From: Shimia_B sp038525525 | GTDB taxonomy: Bacteria; Pseudomonadota; Alphaproteobacteria; Rhodobacterales; Rhodobacteraceae | Reading direction: 5' to 3' | NCBI GenBank assembly: GCA_038525525.1 | Contig: JBCBHO010000001.1 | Span: 806,001-870,000, forward strand | DNA length: 64,000 nucleotides | In this document: piece by piece, positions 24,026 through 32,443 of the stretch | Position numbering within the stretch: the stretch's first letter is position 1 | Layout of the letters: each line of letters begins with the position of its first letter | The notes under the pieces: generated by a model | The model's input: only the letters and a program-made list of their open reading frames with translations | Databases searched by the model: none | What the model was told of the DNA's origin: nothing | Position numbers and translations under genes: made by a program

Positions 24026-26344
24026 TCAGCCGCACTTGGAGTACCCGCAATTCGCGCAGGTCATGCAGCCCTCGATCATGCGCATCTCAAAGCTGCCGCA
24101 GCTCGAACACGCCGCACCGGGGCGCGTCTGCATCTGGTGCACCTCCGCCTGCGGGTCGGCCTTCAGGCCCATCCCCTCGCCCGCGATGAACCCGATGGAG
24201 ATCAGGTGCTGCTCGATAACGCCGCCGATGGCCGCAAGGATCGACGGGACGTATTTGCCCTTCATCCACGCGCCGCCACGAGGGTCGAACACGGCCTTCA
24301 GCTCCTCCACGACGAAGCTCACATCGCCGCCGCGCCGGAACACTGCCGAGATCATCCGCGTGAGCGCCACCGTCCAGGCAAAATGCTCCATGTTCTTCGA
24401 GTTCACGAAGATCTCGAAGGGCCGCCGCTGGCGCCCGAGCACGATGTCATTGATCGTGATGTAGAGCGCGTGCTCGCTGTCGGGCCATTTGAGCTTGTAG
24501 GTCGAACCCTCGAGCGCCGCGGGCCGGTCGAGCGGCTCGGACAGGTGCACGATATCCGCGCCTCCCGCCGGCACGTCGAGCGCAGCGATCTGCGTGGCGT
24601 GCTCCACGTCCCGGCCCTGCGCCGGGACCTCCGCCTCGGCCTTCGCATCCTCGGAGACCGAAAGCACCGAGCCCGTCACATCGTTCGGTCGATACGTCGT
24701 GCAGCCCTTACATCCCTGATCCCAGGCGGCCATGTAGACATCCTTGAAATCCTCGAAGGAGATGTCAGCGGGGCAGTTGATCGTCTTCGAGATCGAGCTG
24801 TCCACCCAGCGCTGCGCCGCCGCCTGCATCCGGACATGCTCGAGCGGGGCAAGCGTCTGCGCGTTCACGAAGTAGTCGGGCAGCGGCGCGTCGCCTTTCA
24901 GCTCGCGCCACATCTGCACCGCGTAATCGACGACCTCTTCCTCGGTTTTCGAGCCATCGGGCTGCAGGACTTTGCGCGTGTAGGCATAGGCGAAGACCGG
25001 CTCGATGCCGGAGGACACGTTGCCGGCATAGAGCGAGATCGTCCCCGTGGGCGCGATCGAGGTGACGAGCGCGTTGCGGATCCCGTGCTCGGCCACCGCG
25101 GCGCGGACGTCTTCGGGCATGGTCTGCATCGTCTCCGAGGCGAGATAGGCGTCCCGGTCAAAGAGCGGGAACGGCCCCTTCTCTTTCGCCAACTGCGCCG
25201 AGGCCAGGTACGCGGCGCGCGCGATCCGGCCCAGCCAACGGTCGGTGAGACGCGCCGCCTCCTCGGAGCCGTAGCGCGAGCCCACCATGAGAAGCGCGTC
25301 GGCGAGCCCCGTGACGCCCAGCCCGATGCGCCGCTTGGCACGGGCCTCGCGCGCCTGCGCCTCGAGCGGGAAGCGGGAGGCATCGACGACGTTGTCCATC
25401 ATCCGCACGGCGGTCGTCACGAGATCATCGAGCGCGCCCTCGTCGAGCGCCGCATCCTCGGAGAAGGGCTCCGGTACCAGCTTTGCGAGGTTGATCGAGC
25501 CCAGAAGACACGCGCCATAGGGCGGGAGCGGCTGCTCGCCGCACGGGTTCGTGGCCGCGATCGTCTCGCAGTAGTTCAGGTTGTTGGCGCGGTTGATCCG
25601 GTCGATGAAAATCACGCCCGGTTCGGCGTAATCGAACGTCGATTGCATGATCTTGTCCCAAAGGTCGCGCGCCCGCACCGTGCGGTAGACCTTGCCGTCG
25701 AAGACGAGGTCCCAGGGCTTGTCGGCCTTCACCGCCTCCATGAACGGGTCGGTGACGAGCACCGAGACGTTGAACATCCGGAGCCGCGCGGCGTCGGATT
25801 TCGCCTCGATGAAGGCCTCGATATCGGGGTGATCGCAGCGTAGCACGGCCATCATCGCGCCCCGGCGCGAGCCCGCCGACATGATCGTGCGGCACATCGC
25901 ATCCCACACATCCATGAAGGAGAGCGGGCCGGAGGCATCGGCGGCCACGCCCGCCACAGCGGCGCCCTTGGGCCGGATCGTGGAGAAATCGTACCCGATC
26001 CCGCCGCCCTGCTGCATCGTGAGCGCGGCCTCCTTGAGCATGTCGAAGATGCCGCCCATGTCGTCGGGGATGGTGCCCATGACAAAGCAGTTGAAGAGCG
26101 TCACCTTGCGCCCGGTGCCTGCGCCCGCGGTGATCCGGCCCGCGGGGAGGAACCGAAAGTCCTCCAGCGCATTAAGAAATTGTTCCTCGTGACGGTCCGG
26201 GTCCGTTTCGACACTTGATAGGGCCCGGGCCACCCGCGCCCACGTATCCTCGAGCGTCTCGTCAAGAGGTGTTCCATCCGCATCCTTGAGGCGGTACTTC
26301 ATATCCCAGATTTGCTCGGCGACGGGCGCAGTGAAGCGGGTCAT
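24026..26344 (-). CDS. nrdJ: Adenosylcobalamin-dependent (class II) ribonucleotide reductase
   Basis: Reduces ribonucleotides to deoxyribonucleotides using B12, independent of oxygen. 772 residues; ATG 26344 follows AGAGG. Seen: TLFNCFVMGTIPDDMGGIFD with the first redox cysteine, MQQGGGIGYDFS, NPCGEQPLPPYGACLLGSIN (active-site loop), SIAPTGTISLYAGNVSSGIE, and the C-terminal CSSCGSFEMRMIEGCMTCA..CGYSKCG cysteine cluster used for re-reduction and metal binding. Upstream dyads resemble NrdR sites. It is the only RNR in the window. Confidence 0.95.
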   Translation of the reverse strand: MTRFTAPVAEQIWDMKYRLKDADGTPLDETLEDTWARVARALSSVETDPDRHEEQFLNALEDFRFLPAGRITAGAGTGRKVTLFNCFVMGTIPDDMGGIFDMLKEAALTMQQGGGIGYDFSTIRPKGAAVAGVAADASGPLSFMDVWDAMCRTIMSAGSRRGAMMAVLRCDHPDIEAFIEAKSDAARLRMFNVSVLVTDPFMEAVKADKPWDLVFDGKVYRTVRARDLWDKIMQSTFDYAEPGVIFIDRINRANNLNYCETIAATNPCGEQPLPPYGACLLGSINLAKLVPEPFSEDAALDEGALDDLVTTAVRMMDNVVDASRFPLEAQAREARAKRRIGLGVTGLADALLMVGSRYGSEEAARLTDRWLGRIARAAYLASAQLAKEKGPFPLFDRDAYLASETMQTMPEDVRAAVAEHGIRNALVTSIAPTGTISLYAGNVSSGIEPVFAYAYTRKVLQPDGSKTEEEVVDYAVQMWRELKGDAPLPDYFVNAQTLAPLEHVRMQAAAQRWVDSSISKTINCPADISFEDFKDVYMAAWDQGCKGCTTYRPNDVTGSVLSVSEDAKAEAEVPAQGRDVEHATQIAALDVPAGGADIVHLSEPLDRPAALEGSTYKLKWPDSEHALYITINDIVLGRQRRPFEIFVNSKNMEHFAWTVALTRMISAVFRRGGDVSFVVEELKAVFDPRGGAWMKGKYVPSILAAIGGVIEQHLISIGFIAGEGMGLKADPQAEVHQMQTRPGAACSSCGSFEMRMIEGCMTCANCGYSKCG

Positions 26345-26350
26345 GACAGA

Positions 26351-26454
26351 ACCTCTATATCTAGCGGTGAATGCGTCAGGTAGTGTTTGCAGCATATCCG
26401 GCCACCACATCTAGATGTAGCTTCCTTTGCGCCGGGAATCGCAATATATAGAAA
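26351..26454. promoter_or_regulatory. Candidate NrdR boxes and palindrome between nrdJ and DUF1489
   Basis: CAATATATAG at 26442-26451 matches the NrdR-box core CWATATATWG at all ten positions. CTATATCTAG at 26355-26364, close to the nrdJ start, matches nine of ten and lies in a longer dyad (26351-26368). Between them is the perfect palindrome ACATCTAGATGT (26407-26418). NrdR is the known repressor of ribonucleotide reductase genes. The spacing (87 bp centre to centre) is larger than the usual three helical turns, so the assignment is tentative. Confidence 0.5.
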
Positions 26455-26485
26455 GTCGCGGCATCTGCACAACATCTGGTGGCCC

Positions 26486-26905
26486 ATGGCACACGTGAAC
26501 CTAGTCAAACTCTGCGTCGGCGCAGACAGCATCGCCGATCTGGAGGCCTGGCAGGCCGAGCGCCGCGCCCGGGGGCTCACGCATCGCCATGTCACCCGCA
26601 TGTGGCCGAAGCGCGAGGCCGAGATCCTCGAGGGCGGCTCGCTCTACTGGGTCATCAAGGGCGTGATCCTCTGCCGGCAGCGCGTGATCAGGCTCGACGA
26701 GGTGATCGGCCAGGACGGGACGCGGCGCTGCGGGATCGTGCTCGACCCCGAGATCGTCCGCACCACGCCCGCGCAGCGCCGCCCGTTCCAGGGCTGGCGC
26801 TACCTGTCGGCGGAAGACGCGCCCGCCGATCTCCGGTCTTCGGAGGCGCGTGAACAGCTGCCGCCCAGCCTCGAGCTGGCCCTGTCCGAAATCGGCGTTC
26901 TCTGA
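26486..26905 (+). CDS. DUF1489 family protein
   Basis: A 139-residue protein starting MAHVNLVKLCVGADSIADLE. It carries the family block HVTRMWPKREAEILEGGSLYWVIKGVILCRQRV and the CGIVLDPEIVRT segment. DUF1489 is widespread in alphaproteobacteria and has no established function. It is divergent from nrdJ across 141 bp that carry NrdR-like boxes, so it may share that control. Confidence 0.85.
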   Translation: MAHVNLVKLCVGADSIADLEAWQAERRARGLTHRHVTRMWPKREAEILEGGSLYWVIKGVILCRQRVIRLDEVIGQDGTRRCGIVLDPEIVRTTPAQRRPFQGWRYLSAEDAPADLRSSEAREQLPPSLELALSEIGVL

Positions 26906-27003
26906 GGCTGCGTCACTCTGTCCATCGTCTCGGCGGCTTCATGGCTGGCCCGCGGTATGCACTGGTCTACTTCGGCCTCGAACAGACATGAGGAACCCCA
27001 AGA

Positions 27004-27150
27004 ATGGACATCCGCATCGTACTCGGCGTCGTGACCCTGCTCTTCGCCTACCTCGCCTTCTTCAGCGAGGGCGACCACTCCATCGACATCGTGGATAAGT
27101 TCACCGCGCTGGTGGAAGACACGGCGCCCGCCGAGGATAGCGACAGCTAG
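27004..27150 (+). CDS. Small single-helix membrane protein
   Basis: 48 residues: MDIRIVLGVVTLLFAYLAFF forms one membrane helix, followed by an acidic tail rich in Asp/Glu. AGGAA at 26991-26995 sits 8 bases before the ATG, a good ribosome site, which supports a real gene. The stop overlaps the hisG stop by four bases on the opposite strand. Function is unknown. Confidence 0.6.
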   Translation: MDIRIVLGVVTLLFAYLAFFSEGDHSIDIVDKFTALVEDTAPAEDSDS

Positions 27151-27833
27151 GCGAGCCGTGCGCGCAGCGCCTGAAGTGCCGCCGCGTCGCCCTGCGTGGG
27201 CTCCGCACGGAGCGACTGGAACAGCGTCGCCTGGCTCTGGTGGATGAGACCGTCCTCCAGCACGCGCAGGTGGTTGGCCGTGAGGGTCGCGCCGGTCGAA
27301 GTGATATCGGCCACGGCCTCCGCCGTCTCGTTCTTGACCGTGCCTTCGGTGGCGCCCTGACTGTCGACAAGCTGATAATCGGCCACGCCATGGGCCGCCA
27401 GGTGCTGCCGCACCAGCCGGTGGTATTTGGTGGCGATGCGCAGCCGGAAGCCATTCCGCGCGCGGAAGGCAGCGGCCACGGCATCGAGATCGTGGAGCGT
27501 CGTGCAATCGGTCCAGAAGGCCGGGACGGCCACGACAAGATCGGCATGACCAAAGCCCATGGGCGCCAGCTCCACGACCTTCGTCTCCCACGCCGCGAGC
27601 TTCTCGCGGATGAGGTCGGAACCGGTGACGCCGAGATGAATGCGCCCGCCCGCGAGCTCCCGCGGGATCTCGCCAGCGCTCAGGAGGACCATTTCGAGGC
27701 CCTCGATGCCCTCCACGCGGCCCACGTATTCCCGGTCGCTCCCGGCCTTCGAGAGCACGACGCCGCGCGCGGCAAACCACCCGAAGGTCTCTTCCATGAG
27801 CCGGCCCTTCGAGGGCACGCCAAGCTTGATCAC
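27147..27833 (-). CDS. hisG: ATP phosphoribosyltransferase, short form
   Basis: First step of histidine synthesis: ATP plus PRPP to phosphoribosyl-ATP. 228 residues, starting VIKLGVPSKGRLMEETFGWF. LVVAVPAFWTDC and the PRPP loop region GATLTANHLRVLEDG are visible. The C-terminal regulatory ACT-like domain of long HisG is absent, consistent with the need for HisZ. GTG start, overlapping the hisZ stop as GTGA. Confidence 0.94.
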   Translation of the reverse strand: MIKLGVPSKGRLMEETFGWFAARGVVLSKAGSDREYVGRVEGIEGLEMVLLSAGEIPRELAGGRIHLGVTGSDLIREKLAAWETKVVELAPMGFGHADLVVAVPAFWTDCTTLHDLDAVAAAFRARNGFRLRIATKYHRLVRQHLAAHGVADYQLVDSQGATEGTVKNETAEAVADITSTGATLTANHLRVLEDGLIHQSQATLFQSLRAEPTQGDAAALQALRARLA

Positions 27834-28870
27834 GCGCGGCCCTCCCGAAGCAGTGTCACGAGGTCGGGCCGGATCACGCCGCCCACGGCGGGCACGGCGC
27901 GGCCCTGGCCCAGCACGCGCGTGAGCGCGTCGTAGCGCCCGCCCAGCGCCACCGGCGGCAGCGCCGCGTGGGTGAAGCCGAAAACGAAGCCGTCATAGTA
28001 TTCCATGGCCGTGCGCCCGTAGGTCACCTCGAAATCGAGGGTCTCGGGCGCAATGCCGCGGGCCTCCAGCGCCGTGATCCGCTCCGTGAGCCGCGCGAGC
28101 GGCGCGCCGATGGCGGGCATCGTCTCGACTGCGGCGGCAAGCGCATCGAGCGCCTCGGGCAACGGGCCCGCGATCCCGATGAGGGCCTCGAGCGCGCGCC
28201 GCGCCCCGGCGTCGAGCGGCGGCGTGGCGGCGTCCTCCTCCATCCGCGTGCGGCGCTCGATCACCTCGGCCATGGAACGCAGCCCGATCTCGGGGCCAGC
28301 CTCCGGCGTCTGCGGCCCCGGCTGCGGCGCGGAAAAGCGGTCGAGCAGCGCGCGGAAGCGGCGCGGACGCCAGAGGTGGCGCATGAGCGCGTCCTTGCGC
28401 GCGCCGGAGGTTTCGAGCCCCTGCACCGCCGCACGCAGGATCGCCATGTCGCCCATCACGGCGCGGAGCGGCAAGTCCGCGAGCGCCGCGTGGAAGGCCG
28501 CGAAGAGCTCCGCCTCCACCTCCGCGGGCCCCTGCCCGTCGAAGACCTCGTAGCCCACCTGCGGGTATTCGCTCGGGCGGCCGATGTCCTCCTCCTGCCG
28601 GCGGAAGACTGGTCCGGCATAGGTGTAGCGCGCGGGCTCCGCACCTTGGCTCATATGCATCTGCACGACAGGCACGGTGAAATCCGGGCGCAGCATCTGC
28701 TCGCCCCGGAGCGGGTCCTGCGTGGTGTAGGCGCGGGCGCGGATATCCTCGCCGTAGAGGTCGAGGAGAGTATCCGCGGGCTGCAAGATATCCGCCTCGA
28801 TGCGCCGCGCGCCGAGGGCCTCGAAGCCTTGCAGAAGCGCCTCGGTCGTGGCGCGGACGGCCTCACTCAC
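27830..28870 (-). CDS. hisZ: ATP phosphoribosyltransferase regulatory subunit
   Basis: A 346-residue HisRS paralogue that activates short HisG and carries feedback control. It has class II synthetase-like blocks (LRPDFTVPVVQMHMSQGAEPARYTYAGPVFRRQ and EYPQVGYEVFDG) but lacks the anticodon-binding domain. The GTG start at 28870 lies inside the end of hisS (8-bp overlap). The order hisS-hisZ-hisG links charging and synthesis of histidine. Confidence 0.9.
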   Translation of the reverse strand: MSEAVRATTEALLQGFEALGARRIEADILQPADTLLDLYGEDIRARAYTTQDPLRGEQMLRPDFTVPVVQMHMSQGAEPARYTYAGPVFRRQEEDIGRPSEYPQVGYEVFDGQGPAEVEAELFAAFHAALADLPLRAVMGDMAILRAAVQGLETSGARKDALMRHLWRPRRFRALLDRFSAPQPGPQTPEAGPEIGLRSMAEVIERRTRMEEDAATPPLDAGARRALEALIGIAGPLPEALDALAAAVETMPAIGAPLARLTERITALEARGIAPETLDFEVTYGRTAMEYYDGFVFGFTHAALPPVALGGRYDALTRVLGQGRAVPAVGGVIRPDLVTLLREGRA

Positions 28871-30350
28871 CCCGCTGGGCCTCTCGCATCTTCTGCACCT
28901 CGGCCACGAGGTCCGCGCGCGCGATCTCGATCTGGGAGGGCCGCGCCTTCCATTCCGCGAGGCTCGCGTCTTTGGCGATCTCGGCGCCGGCGATGAGGTC
29001 CTTGAGCTGCACCTTGCCCGCGGCGAACTCGTCCGAGCCCGCGATGACGGCGATGCCCGCCCCGCGCGTGTCGGCGTATTTCATCTGGTTGCCGAAGTTC
29101 TTCGGATTGCCGAGATAGACCTCTGCCCGGATGCCCGCCTGCCGGAGCTCGGCGACCATGGCCTGGTAGTCAGCCATGCGCGCGCGATCCATGACGGTGA
29201 CGACGACGGGCCCCTCCGCGTTTTGCGCGATGCGCCCCTTGGCGCGGAGCGCCGCGAGCAACCGGTCGACGCCGATGGAGACCCCGGTCGCCGGTACAGC
29301 CTGCCCCGTGAAGCGCTTGACGAGATCGTCGTATCGCCCGCCTCCGGCCACGGAGCCGAACTGCACCGTTTGCCCCTTCTCGTTCTGGACTTCGAAGGTC
29401 AGCTCGGCTTCGTACACGGGGCCGGTGTAGTAGCCGAGGCCCCGCACGACGGACGGATCGATGACGATGCGGTCTGGCCCGTAGCCACCCGCCGTCAAAA
29501 GGGCGGCGATCTCTTCGAGTTCAGCCACGCCCTCGAGACCGACCTCGGAGCCCCCGACCAGTCCGCGCAGCGCGGCGACCGTCTCCGGGCCCGTGTCGCG
29601 GCCCGCCTGCATGAAGCCCATGACGACCTCAGCCTGCGTATCGCCGAGCCCGGCACCCTGCGTGAAGTCTCCGCTTTCGTCCTTGCGGCCCGCACCGAGC
29701 AGTGCGCGCACACCCTCGGGGCCCAGCCGGTCGAGCTTGTCGATGGCGCGGAGCACGATGCCGCGCTCGGCCGCCTTGTCGTCGCCCGCGAGCCCCGCGA
29801 CCTCCATCACGCCGTTCAGCACCTTACGGTTGTTTACCCGGATCACGTAATCCCCGCGGGCGATCCCCACGGCTTCGAGCGTATCGGCGAGCATGGCGCA
29901 GATCTCGGCATCGGCGGCCATGGACGCGGTGCCCACCGTATCCGCATCGCATTGATAGAACTGACGGTAGCGCCCCGGCCCCGGCTTTTCGTTGCGCCAC
30001 ACCGGCCCCATCGCGTACCGGCGGTAAGGCGTGGGCAGATCGTTGCGGTGCTGGGCATAGACCCGCGCGAGCGGGGCGGTCATGTCATAGCGCAGCGCCA
30101 CCCAGGCCTCGTCCTCCTCCTGCCAGGCGAAGACGCCCTCGTTGGGCCGGTCGACATCGGGAAGAAACTTGCCCAAAGCCTCCACCGTCTCCACGGCGGA
30201 GGTCTCCAGCGCGTCGAAACCATAGAGATGGTAGACCCCGCGGATCGTCTCGAGCATGGCGGCGCGCTCGGTCACCTCGGCGCCGAAATAGTCGCGAAAT
30301 CCCTTTGGCGTGACAGCCTTAGGGCGGGGGGTCTTCTTCACTTTGGCCAT
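28863..30350 (-). CDS. hisS: Histidine--tRNA ligase
   Basis: A 495-residue class II synthetase. PKGFRDYFG at the N-terminus, motif 2 (YAMGPVWRNEKPGPGRYRQFYQCDAD) and the His-specific VRGLGYYTGPVYE are seen; the C-terminal anticodon-binding domain (VVVTVMDRARM to EYLG-type end) is complete. ATG 30350 follows GGAGACC. It leads the run hisS-hisZ-hisG and is divergent from slyX. Confidence 0.96.
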   Translation of the reverse strand: MAKVKKTPRPKAVTPKGFRDYFGAEVTERAAMLETIRGVYHLYGFDALETSAVETVEALGKFLPDVDRPNEGVFAWQEEDEAWVALRYDMTAPLARVYAQHRNDLPTPYRRYAMGPVWRNEKPGPGRYRQFYQCDADTVGTASMAADAEICAMLADTLEAVGIARGDYVIRVNNRKVLNGVMEVAGLAGDDKAAERGIVLRAIDKLDRLGPEGVRALLGAGRKDESGDFTQGAGLGDTQAEVVMGFMQAGRDTGPETVAALRGLVGGSEVGLEGVAELEEIAALLTAGGYGPDRIVIDPSVVRGLGYYTGPVYEAELTFEVQNEKGQTVQFGSVAGGGRYDDLVKRFTGQAVPATGVSIGVDRLLAALRAKGRIAQNAEGPVVVTVMDRARMADYQAMVAELRQAGIRAEVYLGNPKNFGNQMKYADTRGAGIAVIAGSDEFAAGKVQLKDLIAGAEIAKDASLAEWKARPSQIEIARADLVAEVQKMREAQRGE

Positions 30351-30428
30351 GGGTCTCCTCCAGCGCAGAGAGCTAGTAGCGGCGCGCGCGAGGCTTGGCA
30401 AACGGCTCTGGCGCGGCCATGAGGGGGC

Positions 30429-30623
30429 ATGGACCCGATCGAAGAAAAACTCGCCCATCTGGAGCGGCTGGTGGATGACCTCAACGCCGTCGTGACGCGC
30501 CAGGATCGCGAGATCGCGACGCTCACCGCCCGGGTGGCGCTCTTGATGGAACGCGAAGCCGCGCGGGAGGCCGAAGGCGGCGGCGGCGCTGTCTTCGGCG
30601 ACGAGCGCCCGCCTCACTACTGA
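30429..30623 (+). CDS. slyX: SlyX-family coiled-coil protein
   Basis: A 64-residue protein: EEKLAHLERLVDDLNAVVTRQDREIATLTARVALLM is one coiled coil, and the end DERPPHY matches the conserved SlyX C-terminus (PPHY). Function is not established. Its stop is followed by an array of four 9-bp repeats. Confidence 0.88.
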   Translation: MDPIEEKLAHLERLVDDLNAVVTRQDREIATLTARVALLMEREAAREAEGGGGAVFGDERPPHY

Positions 30624-30680
30624 GCGCGCAAAAGTCTTGCGAAGACTTTTGCCAAGACTTTTCGCAAAAGTCTTGGGCGC
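30624..30680. repeat. Four-copy AAAAGTCTT inverted-repeat array
   Basis: Four 9-bp units in the order forward (30630-30638), reverse (30642-30650), reverse (30654-30662), forward (30666-30674), each separated by 3 bp, flanked by GCGCGC on both sides. They can form two 9-bp hairpins or alternative longer pairings. The array lies between the convergent slyX and cbiX genes (slyX stop at 30621-30623, cbiX stop at 30687) and is AT-rich against its surroundings. It probably acts as a bidirectional terminator or belongs to a dispersed repeat. Confidence 0.7.
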
Positions 30681-30686
30681 GCGGGG

Positions 30687-31820
30687 CTAGCCGTGCACGT
30701 CGGCCATTGTCAGGGGCGTGGTCCCGCGGGCCGCCCTCTCCTCGTCGATAACCTCCTGCGGGAACTGCCCCATGAAGCAGCAGCAGACCCCCTCATCGAT
30801 CATCGTGCGCGGCCCGTGGGGATGGGCGATGTGGCGGTAGGTGCCGTGGGAATGGCCGTGTCCGTGGTGGTGATGGTGGTGCCCATGGCCATGCGCGTGG
30901 CCGTGCCCGTGCCCGTGATCATCGTAGTGCGCATGATCGTGCCCGCCTGCCTCGTCATCATCGGGGTCGCGATACTCGGCGTGGTGGTGGTGCACGTCCA
31001 CCTCGCCGCGCGCCAGACGTGCTTTGAAAGACGCCATGAGATCGCGGTCATCGGCCATCTCGCCCGTTTCGGCCTCCTTGATCCGCTCCACGAAGGTGTC
31101 GATCACATAGGCTTGATCGGCGAGGTAGTGCGCCTTGAGAATTTCCACGTCCGGCGCCCCCGCCGCCACGCGATCCACGTAGCCGTAGATCCGGTCGATG
31201 AGGCGCCCGGAGAAGAGGAAGTAGGGCGCCACCACGATGCGTTTGAAGCCGAGCTTCAGCGCCATTTCGAGCCCGCGCCCCACGGACGGGTAGGTCACGC
31301 CGCTATAGACCGTCTCGGCCCAGCCGAAGCCCAGGTTCTCCGACACGATCCGGCAGAGCCGCGCGGCCTCCGCGTTGGCCAGCGTGTCGGATGTCCCGCG
31401 CCCCACCACGACGAGCATCGTGTCGTAAAGATCGCCGTCATGGACATGATCCACACCGAGCGCCTCGAGCACCCTCGCCTCGAAGGCCGCGATCATCTGC
31501 GGATGGAGGCCAAGCTCGCGCCCGTAGCTGATCTCGAGGCCGGGGTGCTTCTCGGCGTAGGTCGTCAGCACCGAGGGGATATCGTTCTTGGCGTGCGTTG
31601 CGGCAAAGAGCATGCCCGGCACGGCGAGGATCCGCGTCACGCCCGCCGCGCGCAGCCGGTCGAGCCCCATGTGGATGTTGGGCGCCGAGTATTCGAGAAA
31701 GCCGTATTCCACAGGCGTCTCCGGGTAGCGCGCCTTCAGCCCCTTGGCGAGGAGCGCGAATTCCTCCTCCGCGATCTTCGCGCGGCTGCCATGGCCGCAA
31801 ATCATGATCCCTGTCGTCAT
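30687..31820 (-). CDS. cbiX: Sirohydrochlorin cobaltochelatase with His-rich C-terminus
   Basis: Inserts cobalt into sirohydrochlorin for B12 synthesis. 377 residues: two CbiX/SirB-type half-domains (MICGHGSRAKIAEEEF with the metal-ligand His; VVVGRGTSDTLANAEAARL and VAPYFLFSGRLIDRI). A His/Gly/Asp stretch at about 277-334 is likely a metal store. GVCCCFMGQF near residue 346 has three adjacent cysteines that may hold an Fe-S cluster, as in long-form CbiX. No other cobalamin gene lies nearby, though nrdJ in this window needs B12. Confidence 0.88.
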   Translation of the reverse strand: MTTGIMICGHGSRAKIAEEEFALLAKGLKARYPETPVEYGFLEYSAPNIHMGLDRLRAAGVTRILAVPGMLFAATHAKNDIPSVLTTYAEKHPGLEISYGRELGLHPQMIAAFEARVLEALGVDHVHDGDLYDTMLVVVGRGTSDTLANAEAARLCRIVSENLGFGWAETVYSGVTYPSVGRGLEMALKLGFKRIVVAPYFLFSGRLIDRIYGYVDRVAAGAPDVEILKAHYLADQAYVIDTFVERIKEAETGEMADDRDLMASFKARLARGEVDVHHHHAEYRDPDDDEAGGHDHAHYDDHGHGHGHAHGHGHHHHHHGHGHSHGTYRHIAHPHGPRTMIDEGVCCCFMGQFPQEVIDEERAARGTTPLTMADVHG

Positions 31821-31873
31821 CGTCCGTTCTCCTCTGCGCCAGGCCGCCTAGCCCGCCCGGCGCGCCAGCGCAA

Positions 31874-32443
31874 TCATTCGAGGACTTTGAAGTCCTTGGC
31901 CACCACCACGCCGTCATAGATCAGCATGTCTGCCCAAGTGGGGTTCGTCCCGAAGCGCTCGTAGACGCTCACGAAGACCGCGCTCCGCTCGAGCGCGCGG
32001 AAACGGGAAGCGCCGCAGGCCTCGCCCACCGGTCGCCCGCACACCCGCGCCCGGATCGCCCGGTACTGCCGATCGGTATCGGTGAATATGGTGGTGTTTA
32101 GGTCGTCTTCCACACGCGTGGTCTCGTAGGCATTCGCGCTGCCAAAGAGTGCGAGGGCGGCCATGAACTTCCGGGGGCAGCCATCCGGGAAGCCGGTGAT
32201 GTAGTGAGGCCGCAGCGCGGTGGTGCTTGGATCGCTGTCATAGAGGCTGTAGCCGCGGCCCCGTTCGGGGAAGCGCGCCACGCGGGTTCCCAGCGTCCGG
32301 CGGGGCGTGTCACAGGCCACCACGATATCGCCATAGGCCAGTGCCCCCCCGTCAAAGGGTACGGCCGGGCCGCCGCCTCCGCCCGGGAAGCCCACCCCGC
32401 AGGCGGAGAGAAAGAGCAGCGCGAAAAGGCTCGCCGCCCTCAC
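31874..32443 (-). CDS. Hypothetical lipoprotein
   Basis: A 189-residue protein with lipoprotein signal MRAASLFALLFLSACGVGFP (lipobox LSAC, Cys-15). The mature part has CDTPRRTLGTRVARFPERGRGYSLYDSD and NPTWADMLIYDGVVVAKDF, without a domain I can name. The GTG start overlaps the dnaE stop as GTGA, so it is translated from the same message. Confidence 0.75.
   Translation of the reverse strand: MRAASLFALLFLSACGVGFPGGGGGPAVPFDGGALAYGDIVVACDTPRRTLGTRVARFPERGRGYSLYDSDPSTTALRPHYITGFPDGCPRKFMAALALFGSANAYETTRVEDDLNTTIFTDTDRQYRAIRARVCGRPVGEACGASRFRALERSAVFVSVYERFGTNPTWADMLIYDGVVVAKDFKVLE

Noticed and set aside
30630..30674. CRISPR array
   Set aside because: Units are 9 bp with 3-bp spacers in alternating orientation, with no cas genes.
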